Assembly: GCF_008039875.1 (NCBI RefSeq)
Contig: NZ_VRUU01000007.1
Span: 50,667-114,666 of the forward strand
Direction: 5' to 3'
DNA length: 64,000 nucleotides
Origin: Methylobacterium sp. WL119
GTDB lineage: Bacteria; Pseudomonadota; Alphaproteobacteria; Rhizobiales; Beijerinckiaceae
The position numbers and the translations under genes were made by a program. Of the stretch, positions 18,873 to 27,171 are shown in pieces (position 1 is the first letter of the stretch; every line of letters starts with the position of its first letter). Under the pieces are notes generated by a model. The model did no database searches, was not told the origin of the DNA, and was given only the letters and a program-made list of their open reading frames with translations.

Positions 18873-18925
18873 GGAGCGCTCCGAGCCGATCCGATATAAG
18901 CCTCTGTACCGGAGGTCGATCGGAC
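18873..18925. promoter_or_regulatory. Divergent promoter region between PfkB kinase and GntR regulator
   Basis: 53 bp between two divergent starts; any GntR operator for the pair should lie here. The sequence CCGATCCGATATAAG and the GGAGG at 18911-18915 (ribosome site for the GTG start at 18926) are visible. Confidence 0.4.
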
Positions 18926-19735
18926 GTGCGCCCCAAAAATCGGACGATGCAGGGGGAGGTCGACCGGGACATCGCGAGCGGCGAGCGTCCCTCGGTGCTG
19001 TCTCTGTTGCGCCTGCGCGGCGACACCGCGATGCCGCTCTACCGGCAGATCGAGGGCCAGCTGCGCGAGCTGATCCTCTCGGGCTCGCTGCCGCCGGGCG
19101 TCATCCTGCCGGCCGAGCGCCAGCTCGCCGACAGCCTCGGGGTCAGCCGCGTCACGGTCCAGCGCGCCTATGCCGAGCTCAGCGACGACGAGTTTCTCGT
19201 GCCGCGCGGGCGCTCCGGCTTCCTCGTGCGCCGTCCCCCCGAGCCCGTGCGCCCGGGCATGGACCGGCTCAAGGGCTTCACGGAGGAGATGCGGGAGCTG
19301 GGGAAGATCCCGTCCTCGCGCATTCTGGAGCGGACGGTCACAGAGGACCGCTCGATCGCCTCGATCTTCGGCCTCCCCTCGACGGCCCCGTTCCTGCGCC
19401 TGACGCGCGTCCGGTCGGGCGACGGCGTGCCGATGTCGCGCGAGGTCGCCTGGTACAACATCCGCGTGGTGCCCGCCCTCGAGACCGGCGACCTTTCCGG
19501 CTCGGTCTACGCGTTCCTGGGCGAGCATCCGGGCGGCCGCCTCGTGCGCTGCGAGCAGACGGTGGAGGCGACCATGCCGACGGCGGACGAATGCGAGATC
19601 TTCGCCTTCGAACGGCCCCTCCCGTGCCTGCTGATCAAGCGCCACAGCTACAACCAGGACTCGGTCATGATCGAGTACGTCGAGGGCTTGTTCCGGGGCG
19701 ATGCCTATCGCTACCGGCTGAATCTGAGCGCGTAG
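18926..19735 (+). CDS. GntR-family regulator, HutC/UTRA subfamily
   Basis: 269 residues. The winged helix is at about 37-105 (PLYRQIEGQLRELILSGSLP, then LADSLGVSRVTVQRAYAELS), followed by a UTRA ligand-binding domain (PFLRLTRVRSGDGVPMSREV to the YRYRLNLSA end). GTG start at 18926 with GGAGG ten nt upstream. Members are ligand-released repressors of sugar or amino acid genes. The likely target is the divergent PfkB kinase. Confidence 0.9.
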   Translation: MRPKNRTMQGEVDRDIASGERPSVLSLLRLRGDTAMPLYRQIEGQLRELILSGSLPPGVILPAERQLADSLGVSRVTVQRAYAELSDDEFLVPRGRSGFLVRRPPEPVRPGMDRLKGFTEEMRELGKIPSSRILERTVTEDRSIASIFGLPSTAPFLRLTRVRSGDGVPMSREVAWYNIRVVPALETGDLSGSVYAFLGEHPGGRLVRCEQTVEATMPTADECEIFAFERPLPCLLIKRHSYNQDSVMIEYVEGLFRGDAYRYRLNLSA

Positions 19736-19860
19736 CGATTGAGATCCGACGTCTGATCCCTCCTCGCGAAACCCGCTTCGGATGGATGAACCCATCTGCT
19801 TGGGCTGGATGGATAGGAGCTTCGATGCTTACGGCTTTGGCTCGAAGGTCCGTGCCTGCT

Positions 19861-20302
19861 TTACCGGTCAGCGCGCAGTGACTCGCCGGCTCCGGCCGGC
19901 CCCGAAGCTACTCCGCCGGTGGTTCTGCCCAGTCGGCGGACCTGGGACGGAGTCAGGGCGAAGCGCTTGCGGAAGGTCCGATTGACATAGGACAGCTCTC
20001 CGAAAGCGACATCGAAGGTGATCGCACTCACTGGGCGGGTATCCTCGGCATCGATGAGGCGCTGCATGGCGCGGTAGAGGCGTCGGTCGAGGACGAAGCC
20101 CGGCAAGGTCTGGCCCTCCGCCTGGAACATCGGCTGGACTTGGCGGCTGGAGACGCGCTGGGCCTGTGTGCCACGGTCGCCAGGCTGAGGTCCGGATTGC
20201 CAAGGCCTTGCCGCCGCGTTGGAAGGGCGCCAGCGAGGCGCGGATGGCCTCGGCGGGCGCGAGGTCCGAGACCGGCAGGATGACGTAGACGGAGGCGAAC
20301 AT
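19861..20302 (-). pseudogene. AraC-family regulator remnant, frameshifted
   Basis: The C-terminal frame encodes SAITFDVAFGELSYVNRTFR KRFALTPSQVRRLG, the second half of an AraC helix-turn-helix domain, preceded by VSSRQVQPMFQAEGQTLPGF. The preceding helix (NPDLSLATVAHR) lies in another frame, and the upstream MFASVYVILPVSDLAPAEAI lies in a third. At least two frameshifts separate them and no effector domain of normal length remains, so the gene is broken. Confidence 0.7.
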
Positions 20303-20420
20303 GATGGGTCGACCTGGGCCTCGGGCGGGAGCCGCGCGGCTCCGAGAGTAACGCACACCGCGTCACGGCATCCGATACGGGTCACGGATTTTTCGGATGC
20401 TCGGGTCCGGCCGTGGTCGA

Positions 20421-21056
20421 TCAGCCGATCAGGACGACGGCCTTTCGCACGTAGGTCGGCTGGTCGACCTGTCCGACGATGAAGTGGGCGACGTCGGCCC
20501 GCGCGATCAGGCCGTTCCGCCACTTTGAGGGCTCGGTGAGAACCTTGTAGCGGCCGGTCGCCGATCCGGGCGTGAGAACCCCTGGCCGAACGAACGTCCA
20601 GTCGAGGCCGCTCTTGCGGATGCGCATCTCCTGCGCATCCTTGTCGTCGTAGGCGCGACCGAAGACGAGGCGGAACGGGACGCGCTGAAGCAGGCCGATG
20701 GAGTCTCTGCTATCGCCAGTGCCGAAGCCGGTGACGGCCAGGAGGCGCTTGACACCGGCTTTCTCCATGGCCGGTACCAGCATGTTGGTCGCGTCCGAGA
20801 ACAGCGTCACCGGGCCGAGCAGATCCTTGACCGGCACCCCGAGCGCCTGGACGACGACGTCCACGCCGTCAAGGGCGGCGGCGACATCTCCAGCCTTCAG
20901 CGCGTCACCCGTGAAACGCTCCAGACCCGCACCGGACAGGGTCATGGTCGTGGCCGAACGCGCGAAAGCCCGGACGCGATGTCCGGCCGCGAGCGACGCT
21001 TTCACGGTCTCCAGGCCGATACCTTTGCTGGCGCCGATGACGAGGGCGTGGGCCAT
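20421..21056 (-). CDS. NAD(P)-binding atypical SDR / NmrA-like oxidoreductase
   Basis: 211 residues from MAHALVIGASKGIGLETVKA, a Rossmann GxxxGxG motif. VVVQALGVPVKDLL, LLAVTGFGTGDS and DWTFVRPGVLTPG follow the pattern of atypical short-chain dehydrogenases acting as NAD(P)H-flavin or sugar-nucleotide binders. No classical YxxxK pair is clear. Start set at 21056 because the Rossmann strand follows directly; the frame extends to 21095. Confidence 0.87.
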   Translation of the reverse strand: MAHALVIGASKGIGLETVKASLAAGHRVRAFARSATTMTLSGAGLERFTGDALKAGDVAAALDGVDVVVQALGVPVKDLLGPVTLFSDATNMLVPAMEKAGVKRLLAVTGFGTGDSRDSIGLLQRVPFRLVFGRAYDDKDAQEMRIRKSGLDWTFVRPGVLTPGSATGRYKVLTEPSKWRNGLIARADVAHFIVGQVDQPTYVRKAVVLIG

Positions 21057-21224
21057 GGTCGTTTCCCGGTTGGTTGAATGCGCGACGAGACCCAATCAAC
21101 CGCGGACGCGCCATGCGGTCGCTTGACCAGCCTCTCTACGGTTCGGTGATCGAGCTGTCCTGAAAGCCCGAGATCTCGTTGGCATGCCCCCGGGCATTGC
21201 AGGTGTGCCCCTGATTGGACGCGG

Positions 21225-21629
21225 CTAGGCGGAAAGTCTCAGGATTACTGCGGAGGACCCAACGATGTGAGCCAGGGTCACCAGGACCGATCCGGTATGA
21301 AGGATGCCGAAGCGAGCGCGATTACACATGTCGGTCGCGCCATTGATGGCCGGCATGAGTATCTGGCGCGCGAGGAGCGCCGTGACGGCGATCAGTCCCA
21401 GTATGAGTGCCGATGCCCTATCGGTGGTGGCTGTCAGCGCCGCGCCACCGAGGGCGCACACCATGACGAAGATGTAGAAATGCGGGAAGGCGCGGCGCAG
21501 CAGTGGGCCTGCCGCGTAGGCGGGCAGCGCGCTGAACAGAAACGAAGCGAAACCGAACGAGTACAGGACCATCCCGCCGAAGAGGAGGGCCGTCACGAGA
21601 ATAGCCGCTTGCGAGAGCATCGGTTCCAA
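21225..21629 (-). CDS. DUF4149-type membrane protein
   Basis: 134 residues with four predicted TM helices and the pattern GMVLYSFGFASFLFSALPA seen in DUF4149/TMEM205-like proteins. Function unknown. Stands alone between the SDR-like gene and a small secreted protein gene on the same strand. Confidence 0.75.
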   Translation of the reverse strand: MEPMLSQAAILVTALLFGGMVLYSFGFASFLFSALPAYAAGPLLRRAFPHFYIFVMVCALGGAALTATTDRASALILGLIAVTALLARQILMPAINGATDMCNRARFGILHTGSVLVTLAHIVGSSAVILRLSA

Positions 21630-21748
21630 ACCTCAATGGCTTTCAGATCGCCCTCGTGGGCGGCATCTGTTTCTCTCGTCTGATAGCCGTCCCCTTCGTC
21701 TTGAAACGCCTCTCCGCTTCACGCGCGAGGTCAGGGGATGGTCGGCAC

Positions 21749-22027
21749 TCAGATCGAGTCTTCCGATGCCTGCTTGGCACAGGCCCTGAACACATCGCCG
21801 ATCGCCAAGTCGGCATGCGCATTCATGCTCGCGGCGTCATTGAGGCAGGACAGCACATCCTTGCGCGGAACACCTTTTGCACTGGATTTCTCCAGCTGCT
21901 GCAGCAGACGATCACGGTCCGCGCCCGTTGCGGCACTCCAGTCCCGCAGGGTGTCCTGCGGTTGCAAGGCCAAGGCTGGCGTCGCGATCGGTCCCAGCAT
22001 CAATATCACGAAAGCGCGAACCGGCAT
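21749..22027 (-). CDS. Small secreted hypothetical protein
   Basis: 92 residues. The N-terminal signal MPVRAFVILMLGPIATPALA is followed by a short helical domain with two Cys (VLSCLNDAAS, VFRACAKQAS). No family recognised; probably periplasmic. Confidence 0.6.
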   Translation of the reverse strand: MPVRAFVILMLGPIATPALALQPQDTLRDWSAATGADRDRLLQQLEKSSAKGVPRKDVLSCLNDAASMNAHADLAIGDVFRACAKQASEDSI

Positions 22028-22298
22028 CTTGGATTTCCCCCATTAAAGTGGTCCTGGAACAGTCGCCGGCTACTTGTTCGCATCGCCTCAAGGCGCTTGG
22101 TGAACGAGCACAAGAACGGTGGTCCGCTTCGGCAACCGTAGTTTTTATGCTTGCACCGACTGGTAGAAAGGCGCGACTTCCCGTGGACTTCCCCAGTCGG
22201 CGGGCCCTGTCCCAGGTCGCGCCGCCCTTGCCTGCATCACGCCTCCCCATGGCCTTGTCGACGAGGGGCTTGGCACCAACCTTGACGTCGAGGGCGCC

Positions 22299-22673
22299 CT
22301 ACTTGGCGTCCGCGACGGCCTCCACGACATCCCGCGTGCTGTAGGGCTTGGACACGAAGTGGCCGTGATCGGGGACCTCCTCATCCGCCAAGCGGTGTCG
22401 CCCGGAGGTCAGGACCAATCGGATATCCGGCCACGAGGCGTAGACGCGCTCCGCCAGCGTCTTGCCGCACATCGAGCCGGGCATGTCGATGTCGGTGAAC
22501 AGCACCCCGACATCCGAGCGCCGTTCGAGGATGTCCCAAGCCTCATCGGCGTTGCCGGCCTCGATCACCGTCAGGCCTGCGTCCTCAAGCATCTCGGCGG
22601 CGCATAGGCGAACGCGATCGTCGTCCTCGACCACGAGGATCACCGAGGCATCCAAGGGGCGCTTCGCGGACAT
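22299..22673 (-). CDS. Single-domain response regulator
   Basis: 124 residues, one receiver domain only. The acidic pocket is VVEDDDR, the phospho-acceptor Asp is in LFTDIDMPGSMCGKTLA, the switch Thr/Ser in VLTSGRH, and the Lys in VSKPYSTRD. Such proteins are usually partners of HWE-type histidine kinases in this order; none is adjacent here. Confidence 0.9.
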   Translation of the reverse strand: MSAKRPLDASVILVVEDDDRVRLCAAEMLEDAGLTVIEAGNADEAWDILERRSDVGVLFTDIDMPGSMCGKTLAERVYASWPDIRLVLTSGRHRLADEEVPDHGHFVSKPYSTRDVVEAVADAK

Positions 22674-22803
22674 GGGCGATCAACGAGCCATCCGCACGTT
22701 TGTTGCAGCCGAGGCATCCCTGGGCTGAAGCGTCGCGCATGCCGGTCTCGACCTGAAGAGATCGGGGAAAGCGCGACCGGAGCCGGGACGACCTTGGCGG
22801 GCT

Positions 22804-22929
22804 ATGTCCCGGGACCTCGCCTGGCGCCTCGGCCCGGACGACCAGGTCACGGACGGCGACAAGCGCCAGACGGAAATCCGCAACTTCATCGAGGCCATGG
22901 CAGTCCCGAGGCGGAGCGAGAGACGCTGA
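22804..22929 (+). CDS. Possible small ORF, 41 residues
   Basis: ATG 22804 to TGA 22927-22929, MSRDLAWRLGPDDQVTDGDK and a basic C-terminus. Composition is protein-like, with no homologue recognised and only a weak GGCGGG upstream. It occupies part of the 437-bp gap between the receiver gene and the cupin gene, which otherwise shows nothing. Confidence 0.25.
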   Translation: MSRDLAWRLGPDDQVTDGDKRQTEIRNFIEAMAVPRRSERR

Positions 22930-23110
22930 CCGGAGGCCCATGTCACGGGCGGACATGATCGCCCGGTGACGTCGGACGCATGACGGATCGGCCAAAAAGC
23001 CGCGTATCGATTCATCGCGGAGGACGTTGCGTCTACGTCGAACCATCCGAAGCAGCTGAAAACAGCGCGTCCGCCGAGTGCGGCGGGATGGGGGAACGGA
23101 AGGAAACAAA

Positions 23111-23581
23111 ATGTCCGAACATACGTTCGACGAAACCAACATCACCTGGCGGACCCTGGACTGGCTGCCGCACATCGCCTTCTTCGTCTACAAGGTCGAC
23201 GAGGAGAACCGCATCGTCGACGTCGTGTTCAAGTTCGCCGCCAACCAGCGGGTGATGCTACACCGGCACAAGAGCCCCTACGTGACGCTGGTGATGCAAG
23301 GTGAGTTGAGGTTCTACCGCGAGGACGGAACCCTGAAGGAGACCCGTCCGACGGGCAGCTACGTCTCGGGCGTCGCGAACGCCGACCCCCACATGGAGGG
23401 TGGCGGCGACGAGGATGCGATCGTCTTCTTCAGCAACCGCAGTATCGAGGATGCGCTCTACGAGTTTCTCGACGATGCGGGCAATCCCGTTCAGGTCCTC
23501 GGCATCGCGGACTTCAAGGCGCAGCTCCAAGAGCAGATCGCGACCGGCACCTTCGCGAAGGTCGCCGCTCGAGCAGCATGA
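23111..23581 (+). CDS. Single-domain cupin protein
   Basis: 156 residues from MSEHTFDETNITWRTLDWLP; AAGGAAAC lies just before the ATG. The cupin metal motif is in VMLHRHKSPYVTLVMQGELR, with the second part around DPHMEGGG. The family includes acetylacetone- and dihydroxyacetophenone-type dioxygenases, but the substrate cannot be read here. Stands alone upstream of the antiporter gene. Confidence 0.82.
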   Translation: MSEHTFDETNITWRTLDWLPHIAFFVYKVDEENRIVDVVFKFAANQRVMLHRHKSPYVTLVMQGELRFYREDGTLKETRPTGSYVSGVANADPHMEGGGDEDAIVFFSNRSIEDALYEFLDDAGNPVQVLGIADFKAQLQEQIATGTFAKVAARAA

Positions 23582-23932
23582 CCCCACCGAGCGCCGGGAA
23601 AGCGAGCTGCATTCCCGGCGAGGCAGCGTTCCAAACCGCGAAAAACCGTTGGCCCAACCGCAACTGCGCGGGGCTGGAGCGTCGTAGCGAGGGCGTGGTT
23701 CCGCCACCGCACGGTTGCGACGTTCGGCCTTCTGCCCTGCCGTCAGCTTGTCCTTGTCGGCGCCGCTCGCCTGCAGATGGGCTTGGAGTCCCGCTCTGCC
23801 GCGAACTCGAACCGCTCCTCGCGGACGACGGTCGGAAGTCGACGATAGTCTTGTGGTGGCCCCGCAGGTCGCCAGGGTCGCAGAGGAGCCGGTATCGGGA
23901 ACGTGACCGCACTTGGGACGGTTCGCCCTGAG
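23582..23932. other. Intergenic region before the antiporter gene
   Basis: About 350 bp of GC-rich sequence. Frames on both strands are compositionally poor; I see no gene, hairpin or RNA. Confidence 0.35.
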
Positions 23933-25210
23933 ATGGAAACCTATGTCCTCGTCGTCGCCGGGTTCGGTGTCCTGGTGCTTCTGACGGCATGGCTGCCGAT
24001 GGTGCTCCGGGTCCTGCCCCTGTCCTTGCCGATCTGCTGCGTCGGCATCGGTGCCGCCCTGTCGCTCGTCCCTGCCATCGGCGAGCTCACCCCGCATCCC
24101 GGCACGCACCCCACGCTCGTCGAGCACGCGACCGAGGCGGTGGTCGTCATCTCGCTGATGGGAGCTGGTCTGAAGATCGACCGTTTCATCGGCTGGAAGC
24201 GCTGGTCGATGACTTGGCGTCTGCTCGGCATCGGCATGCCGCTCACCATCCTGGCCCTGACCCTCCTTGGGTCGGCCCTGCTCGGGTTGGGCGCCGCGGG
24301 AGCCCTGCTTCTCGCCTCGGCGCTGGCACCCACCGACCCGGTGCTCGCTTCCGACGTCCAAGTCGGAGAGCCTGCCGAGGACAACGAGGACGAGCCCCGC
24401 TTCGCCCTGACCTCCGAGGCCGGCCTCAACGACGGGCTCGCCTTCCCCTTCGTGAACCTCGCCATCGCCCTTGCGGGGACGAGTGGCTTTGCCGGCGTAC
24501 CCTGGTCACACTGGTTCGCGGTCGACGTCCTCTGGAAGATCCTCGTCGGCGCCGTCCTCGGCGCGCTGATCGGGCGGGCCTTGGGATGGTTGACCTTCCA
24601 TCTGCCCAACGTCTCGAAGCTGTCCCGGACCGGCGACGGTTTCGTCGCCCTCGGGGTGACCTGCATCGCCTATGGCTGCGTCCAGGCCGTCGACGGTTAC
24701 GGCTTCGTGGGCGTCTTCGCGGCGGCCCTGGCCCTGCGCGCCTCCAGCCACGGGCATGACTATCACCGCAAGATGCACAGCTATGCCGAGGAGCTCGAGC
24801 GCCTGCTGATGATGGTGCTTCTCGTGGGCTTCGGAGCTATGCTGGCCGCCGGAGGGCTGCTCCAGGCCCTCACATGGACAGCCGCCGCCTTCGCCTTGAT
24901 CGCGATACTGGTCGTTCGACCCCTCGCGTGCTGGCTCGGTCTTCTCGGTAGCGGTCGATCCCGCGAGGATCGTGCGGTGGTCAGCTTCTTCGGCATCCGC
25001 GGCCTCGGGACGGTCTACTACCTGTCCTTCGCCATGGGCCACGCGACGTTCGCACAGGCGGACCTTCTCTGGGCCACGGCCAGCCTGACCGTGCTGATCT
25101 CCATCCTCATGCATGGGGTTTCGGTCACGCCGGTCCTGCGAGCGCTGGATCGGCGGATGGGACGGGATACGGAAAGCGCGCAGCTCGACCTGACCCTGTC
25201 CCACCCCTGA
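23933..25210 (+). CDS. CPA1-type Na+/H+ antiporter
   Basis: 425 residues from METYVLVVAGFGVLVLLTAW, with about 12 TM helices. Conserved features include SALAPTDPVLASDVQVGEP, in TM5-6 with the DP motif, and SEAGLNDGLAFPFVNLAIAL with the ND pair typical of NhaP/CPA1 cation-proton antiporters. It exchanges Na+ or K+ for protons across the inner membrane. A GTG at 23903 is an alternative start. The C-terminus is short, without a cytoplasmic regulatory domain. Confidence 0.9.
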   Translation: METYVLVVAGFGVLVLLTAWLPMVLRVLPLSLPICCVGIGAALSLVPAIGELTPHPGTHPTLVEHATEAVVVISLMGAGLKIDRFIGWKRWSMTWRLLGIGMPLTILALTLLGSALLGLGAAGALLLASALAPTDPVLASDVQVGEPAEDNEDEPRFALTSEAGLNDGLAFPFVNLAIALAGTSGFAGVPWSHWFAVDVLWKILVGAVLGALIGRALGWLTFHLPNVSKLSRTGDGFVALGVTCIAYGCVQAVDGYGFVGVFAAALALRASSHGHDYHRKMHSYAEELERLLMMVLLVGFGAMLAAGGLLQALTWTAAAFALIAILVVRPLACWLGLLGSGRSREDRAVVSFFGIRGLGTVYYLSFAMGHATFAQADLLWATASLTVLISILMHGVSVTPVLRALDRRMGRDTESAQLDLTLSHP

Positions 25211-25241
25211 GACGCGGGTGCCAGCGAGGGTTCCGGACGCC

Positions 25242-25344
25242 AGAGCATTTTGCGTGATCCCTGGATCACGCAAAATGCTCTATCTTGTTGTGGAATCGCA
25301 TTTTCTTCCCGCGAGCCGCGCTCCACCTCGCTCGATAATGCTCT
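25242..25344. repeat. MITE-like palindromic intergenic repeat
   Basis: The ends are inverted copies AGAGCATT (25242) and AATGCTCT (25337-25344). Inside is a perfect 19-bp inverted repeat: left arm 25242-25260, spacer CT, right arm 25263-25281. It could act as a transcription terminator for the antiporter gene. Similar AGAGCATT-bounded elements are common between genes in Methylobacterium and its relatives. Its right end supplies the TAG stop codon of the HHH gene on the minus strand. Confidence 0.75.
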
Positions 25345-25534
25345 AGGTCTTGCCGACATCGACGTCGCGCTCGACGCCGCCCGTCTTGCCACTGAGACCT
25401 GGCACCTCGTCGAGCTGCCGCAGACTGGTGAAACGGCCACGCTCCTCGCGGTACCGCACGATCTCGAAGCCGTGGCCCCTCAACGCCGCTACGGTGTCGA
25501 GTTCCTCGGCGGTCGCGGTGTTCAGGTCGATCAT
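25343..25534 (-). CDS. Small helix-hairpin-helix protein
   Basis: 63 residues, MIDLNTATAEELDTVAALRG then IVRYREERGRFTSLRQLDEV, a ComEA-like helix-hairpin-helix fold that normally contacts DNA backbone. The start at 25534 follows AAAGGCG. The stop codon lies in the end of the adjacent repeat, so the C-terminus after LSGK may have been altered by repeat insertion. Confidence 0.75.
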   Translation of the reverse strand: MIDLNTATAEELDTVAALRGHGFEIVRYREERGRFTSLRQLDEVPGLSGKTGGVERDVDVGKT

Positions 25535-26026
25535 CTCACGCCTTTCTGTGGAATGGGGAAAGCCGGAAGGGGAGCCATGGGTTTCAGGCTCGGGTGACGC
25601 ACCGGTCCCGATCCCGAGGAATCGAGAGAGGCCGTTCGAATCGGCCGAAACCACCGGCAGGATCTGCATCACGTCCCCATGCTCCGCGAGCTGGCTGCGC
25701 GCGCCGGGACGGGAGATGTCCATGGCCACATCGGCGTGCGTTCGTCCGCCGGGTCGGCACGACGCCGGGCGGATACCGGCGCCAGCAGGCGGGGACCTGA
25801 CCGACGGCCTTGAAAGGCTTGTCCGGGCGACGGGCCGGAGAGGCCGCCCTCGGCCGAGCACCGCATCGCGGGTGGCCCTTGGACCAGTCACAACCGCCTC
25901 GCCCCACGCAACGTCTTCGCGCCGCGTGCGCGTCACCTGTCTAGGGTCGACACGGCGCCCCATGCGGCACCTGTCGTGCTGGTCGAACGATTAAGATCGC
26001 GCGGTTTGAACCACTTTGTAGACAAA
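25535..26026. other. Intergenic region upstream of the D-threonate-type cluster
   Basis: About 490 bp. A frame on the minus strand continues upstream of the HHH gene but its composition (Arg/Pro/Gly rich) is not protein-like. GC drops after about 25980, where the promoter of the next operon should lie. Confidence 0.35.
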
Positions 26027-26043
26027 CTGCGCAAACAGTGCAG
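26027..26043. promoter_or_regulatory. Upstream operator-like palindrome
   Basis: CTGCGCAAACAGTGCAG, an imperfect copy of the perfect palindrome at 26100-26116. The centres are 73 bp apart, close to seven helical turns, as expected for two bound regulator molecules on one DNA face. Confidence 0.5.
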
Positions 26044-26099
26044 AATGAATGCGCTGCAGGACCTCGTTGTGGGCTTGATCGGCGCAAGAATGAAAAAAT

Positions 26100-26116
26100 C
26101 TGCGCAAAATGCGCAG
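26100..26116. promoter_or_regulatory. Perfect operator-like palindrome next to the ribosome-binding site
   Basis: CTGCGCAAAATGCGCAG, a perfect 7-3-7 palindrome directly in front of GGGAGGA, the ribosome site of the permease gene. Best guess for the owner is the DeoR-family regulator encoded at the end of the cluster. Confidence 0.6.
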
Positions 26117-26129
26117 GGAGGATCCCGAG

Positions 26130-27170
26130 ATGCAGATCCCGATCAAGCGGGCGATCGAAGCCGTGCCCGGCGGCATGATGGTGGTTCCGTTGCTCGCCGG
26201 GGCGCTCATCGCCACCTTCTTCCCCGGCACGCCGAAGCTTTTCGGCTCGTTCACGGGCGCCCTGTTCTCCGGGGCGCTGACGATCCTGGCCGTCTTCTAC
26301 GTGTGCATGGGGGCGAGCATCGATTTCCGCGCGACGCCGTACATCGCCAGGAAGGGCGGCACCCTGCTGCTCGTGAAGGTCGGCATCGCCGTGCTTCTGG
26401 GCCTGGTCTTCGGACGCGTCCTGGGCGAGGCGCCGGTCGCCGCCGGCATGTTCGCGGGCCTGTCCACCCTGGCCGTGGTCGCCGCGATGAACGACACGAA
26501 CGGCGGCCTCTACATGGCGCTGATGGGCCAGTACGGCCGCCCGCGCGACGTGGGCGCCTACACGGTCATGTCGCTGGAGAGCGGGCCGTTCCTCACCATG
26601 GTCACGCTCGGGGTCGCGGGACTCTCGGCCTTTCCCTGGCAGACGCTGGTCGGCGCCATCCTGCCGCTCCTCGTCGGCATGATCATCGGCAACCTCGACC
26701 GCGAGATGCGCGCCTTCCTCGGCCGCGCCATCCCGGTGATGATCCCGTTCTTCGCCTTCGCGCTCGGTGCGGGGCTTGACCTCACCAAGGTCTGGCAGGC
26801 GGGCCTCCTCGGCGTCGCCATGGGCGTCGCCGTGGTGGTCGTGACGGGCATCCCGCTCTTCTTCGCGGACCGGCTCACCGGCGGGACCGGGGTCGCGGGG
26901 ATCGCCGCCGCCTCGACAGCCGGCAACGCCGCGGCGGTGCCCGCGATCGTGGCCTCGGCCAACCCGGCCTATGCCGACGCCGCAGGTCCGGCGACGATCC
27001 TGGTGGCCGCCTGCGTCGTCGTCACGGCCATCCTCGTCCCCGTGGCGACCGCCTGGGCCGCGCGGCGGTTCGGCGATCCCGTGAGGGCCGACGGCGAAAT
27101 CGCGGAGGTCACGGGGAGCGCGCCTGCCGGCCGCACGGCCGAGCCGGACCGCGTCGTCGCCGGGCGCTGA
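26130..27170 (+). CDS. KdgT-family 2-keto-3-deoxygluconate-type permease
   Basis: 346 residues from [20 protein letters not shown], with ten TM helices. [20 protein letters not shown] and [20 protein letters not shown] match KdgT permeases, which import acid sugars with protons. Start at 26130 is set by GGGAGGA eight nt upstream. It is first in a plus-strand operon with an acid-sugar kinase, 1 nt away, and PdxA2, so its substrate is more likely a four-carbon acid sugar than 2-keto-3-deoxygluconate. Confidence 0.92.
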   Translation: MQIPIKRAIEAVPGGMMVVPLLAGALIATFFPGTPKLFGSFTGALFSGALTILAVFYVCMGASIDFRATPYIARKGGTLLLVKVGIAVLLGLVFGRVLGEAPVAAGMFAGLSTLAVVAAMNDTNGGLYMALMGQYGRPRDVGAYTVMSLESGPFLTMVTLGVAGLSAFPWQTLVGAILPLLVGMIIGNLDREMRAFLGRAIPVMIPFFAFALGAGLDLTKVWQAGLLGVAMGVAVVVVTGIPLFFADRLTGGTGVAGIAAASTAGNAAAVPAIVASANPAYADAAGPATILVAACVVVTAILVPVATAWAARRFGDPVRADGEIAEVTGSAPAGRTAEPDRVVAGR

Positions 27171-27171
27171 C

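Noticed and set aside
17305..19881. 858-codon plus-strand frame across several genes
   Set aside because: Runs out of frame through the LuxR gene, antisense to the PfkB gene and out of frame through the GntR gene; no protein signature.
25343..25963. Long version of the HHH protein starting at 25963
   Set aside because: The added 140 residues are low-complexity Arg/Pro/Gly sequence; the ATG at 25534 has a ribosome site and the fold starts there.
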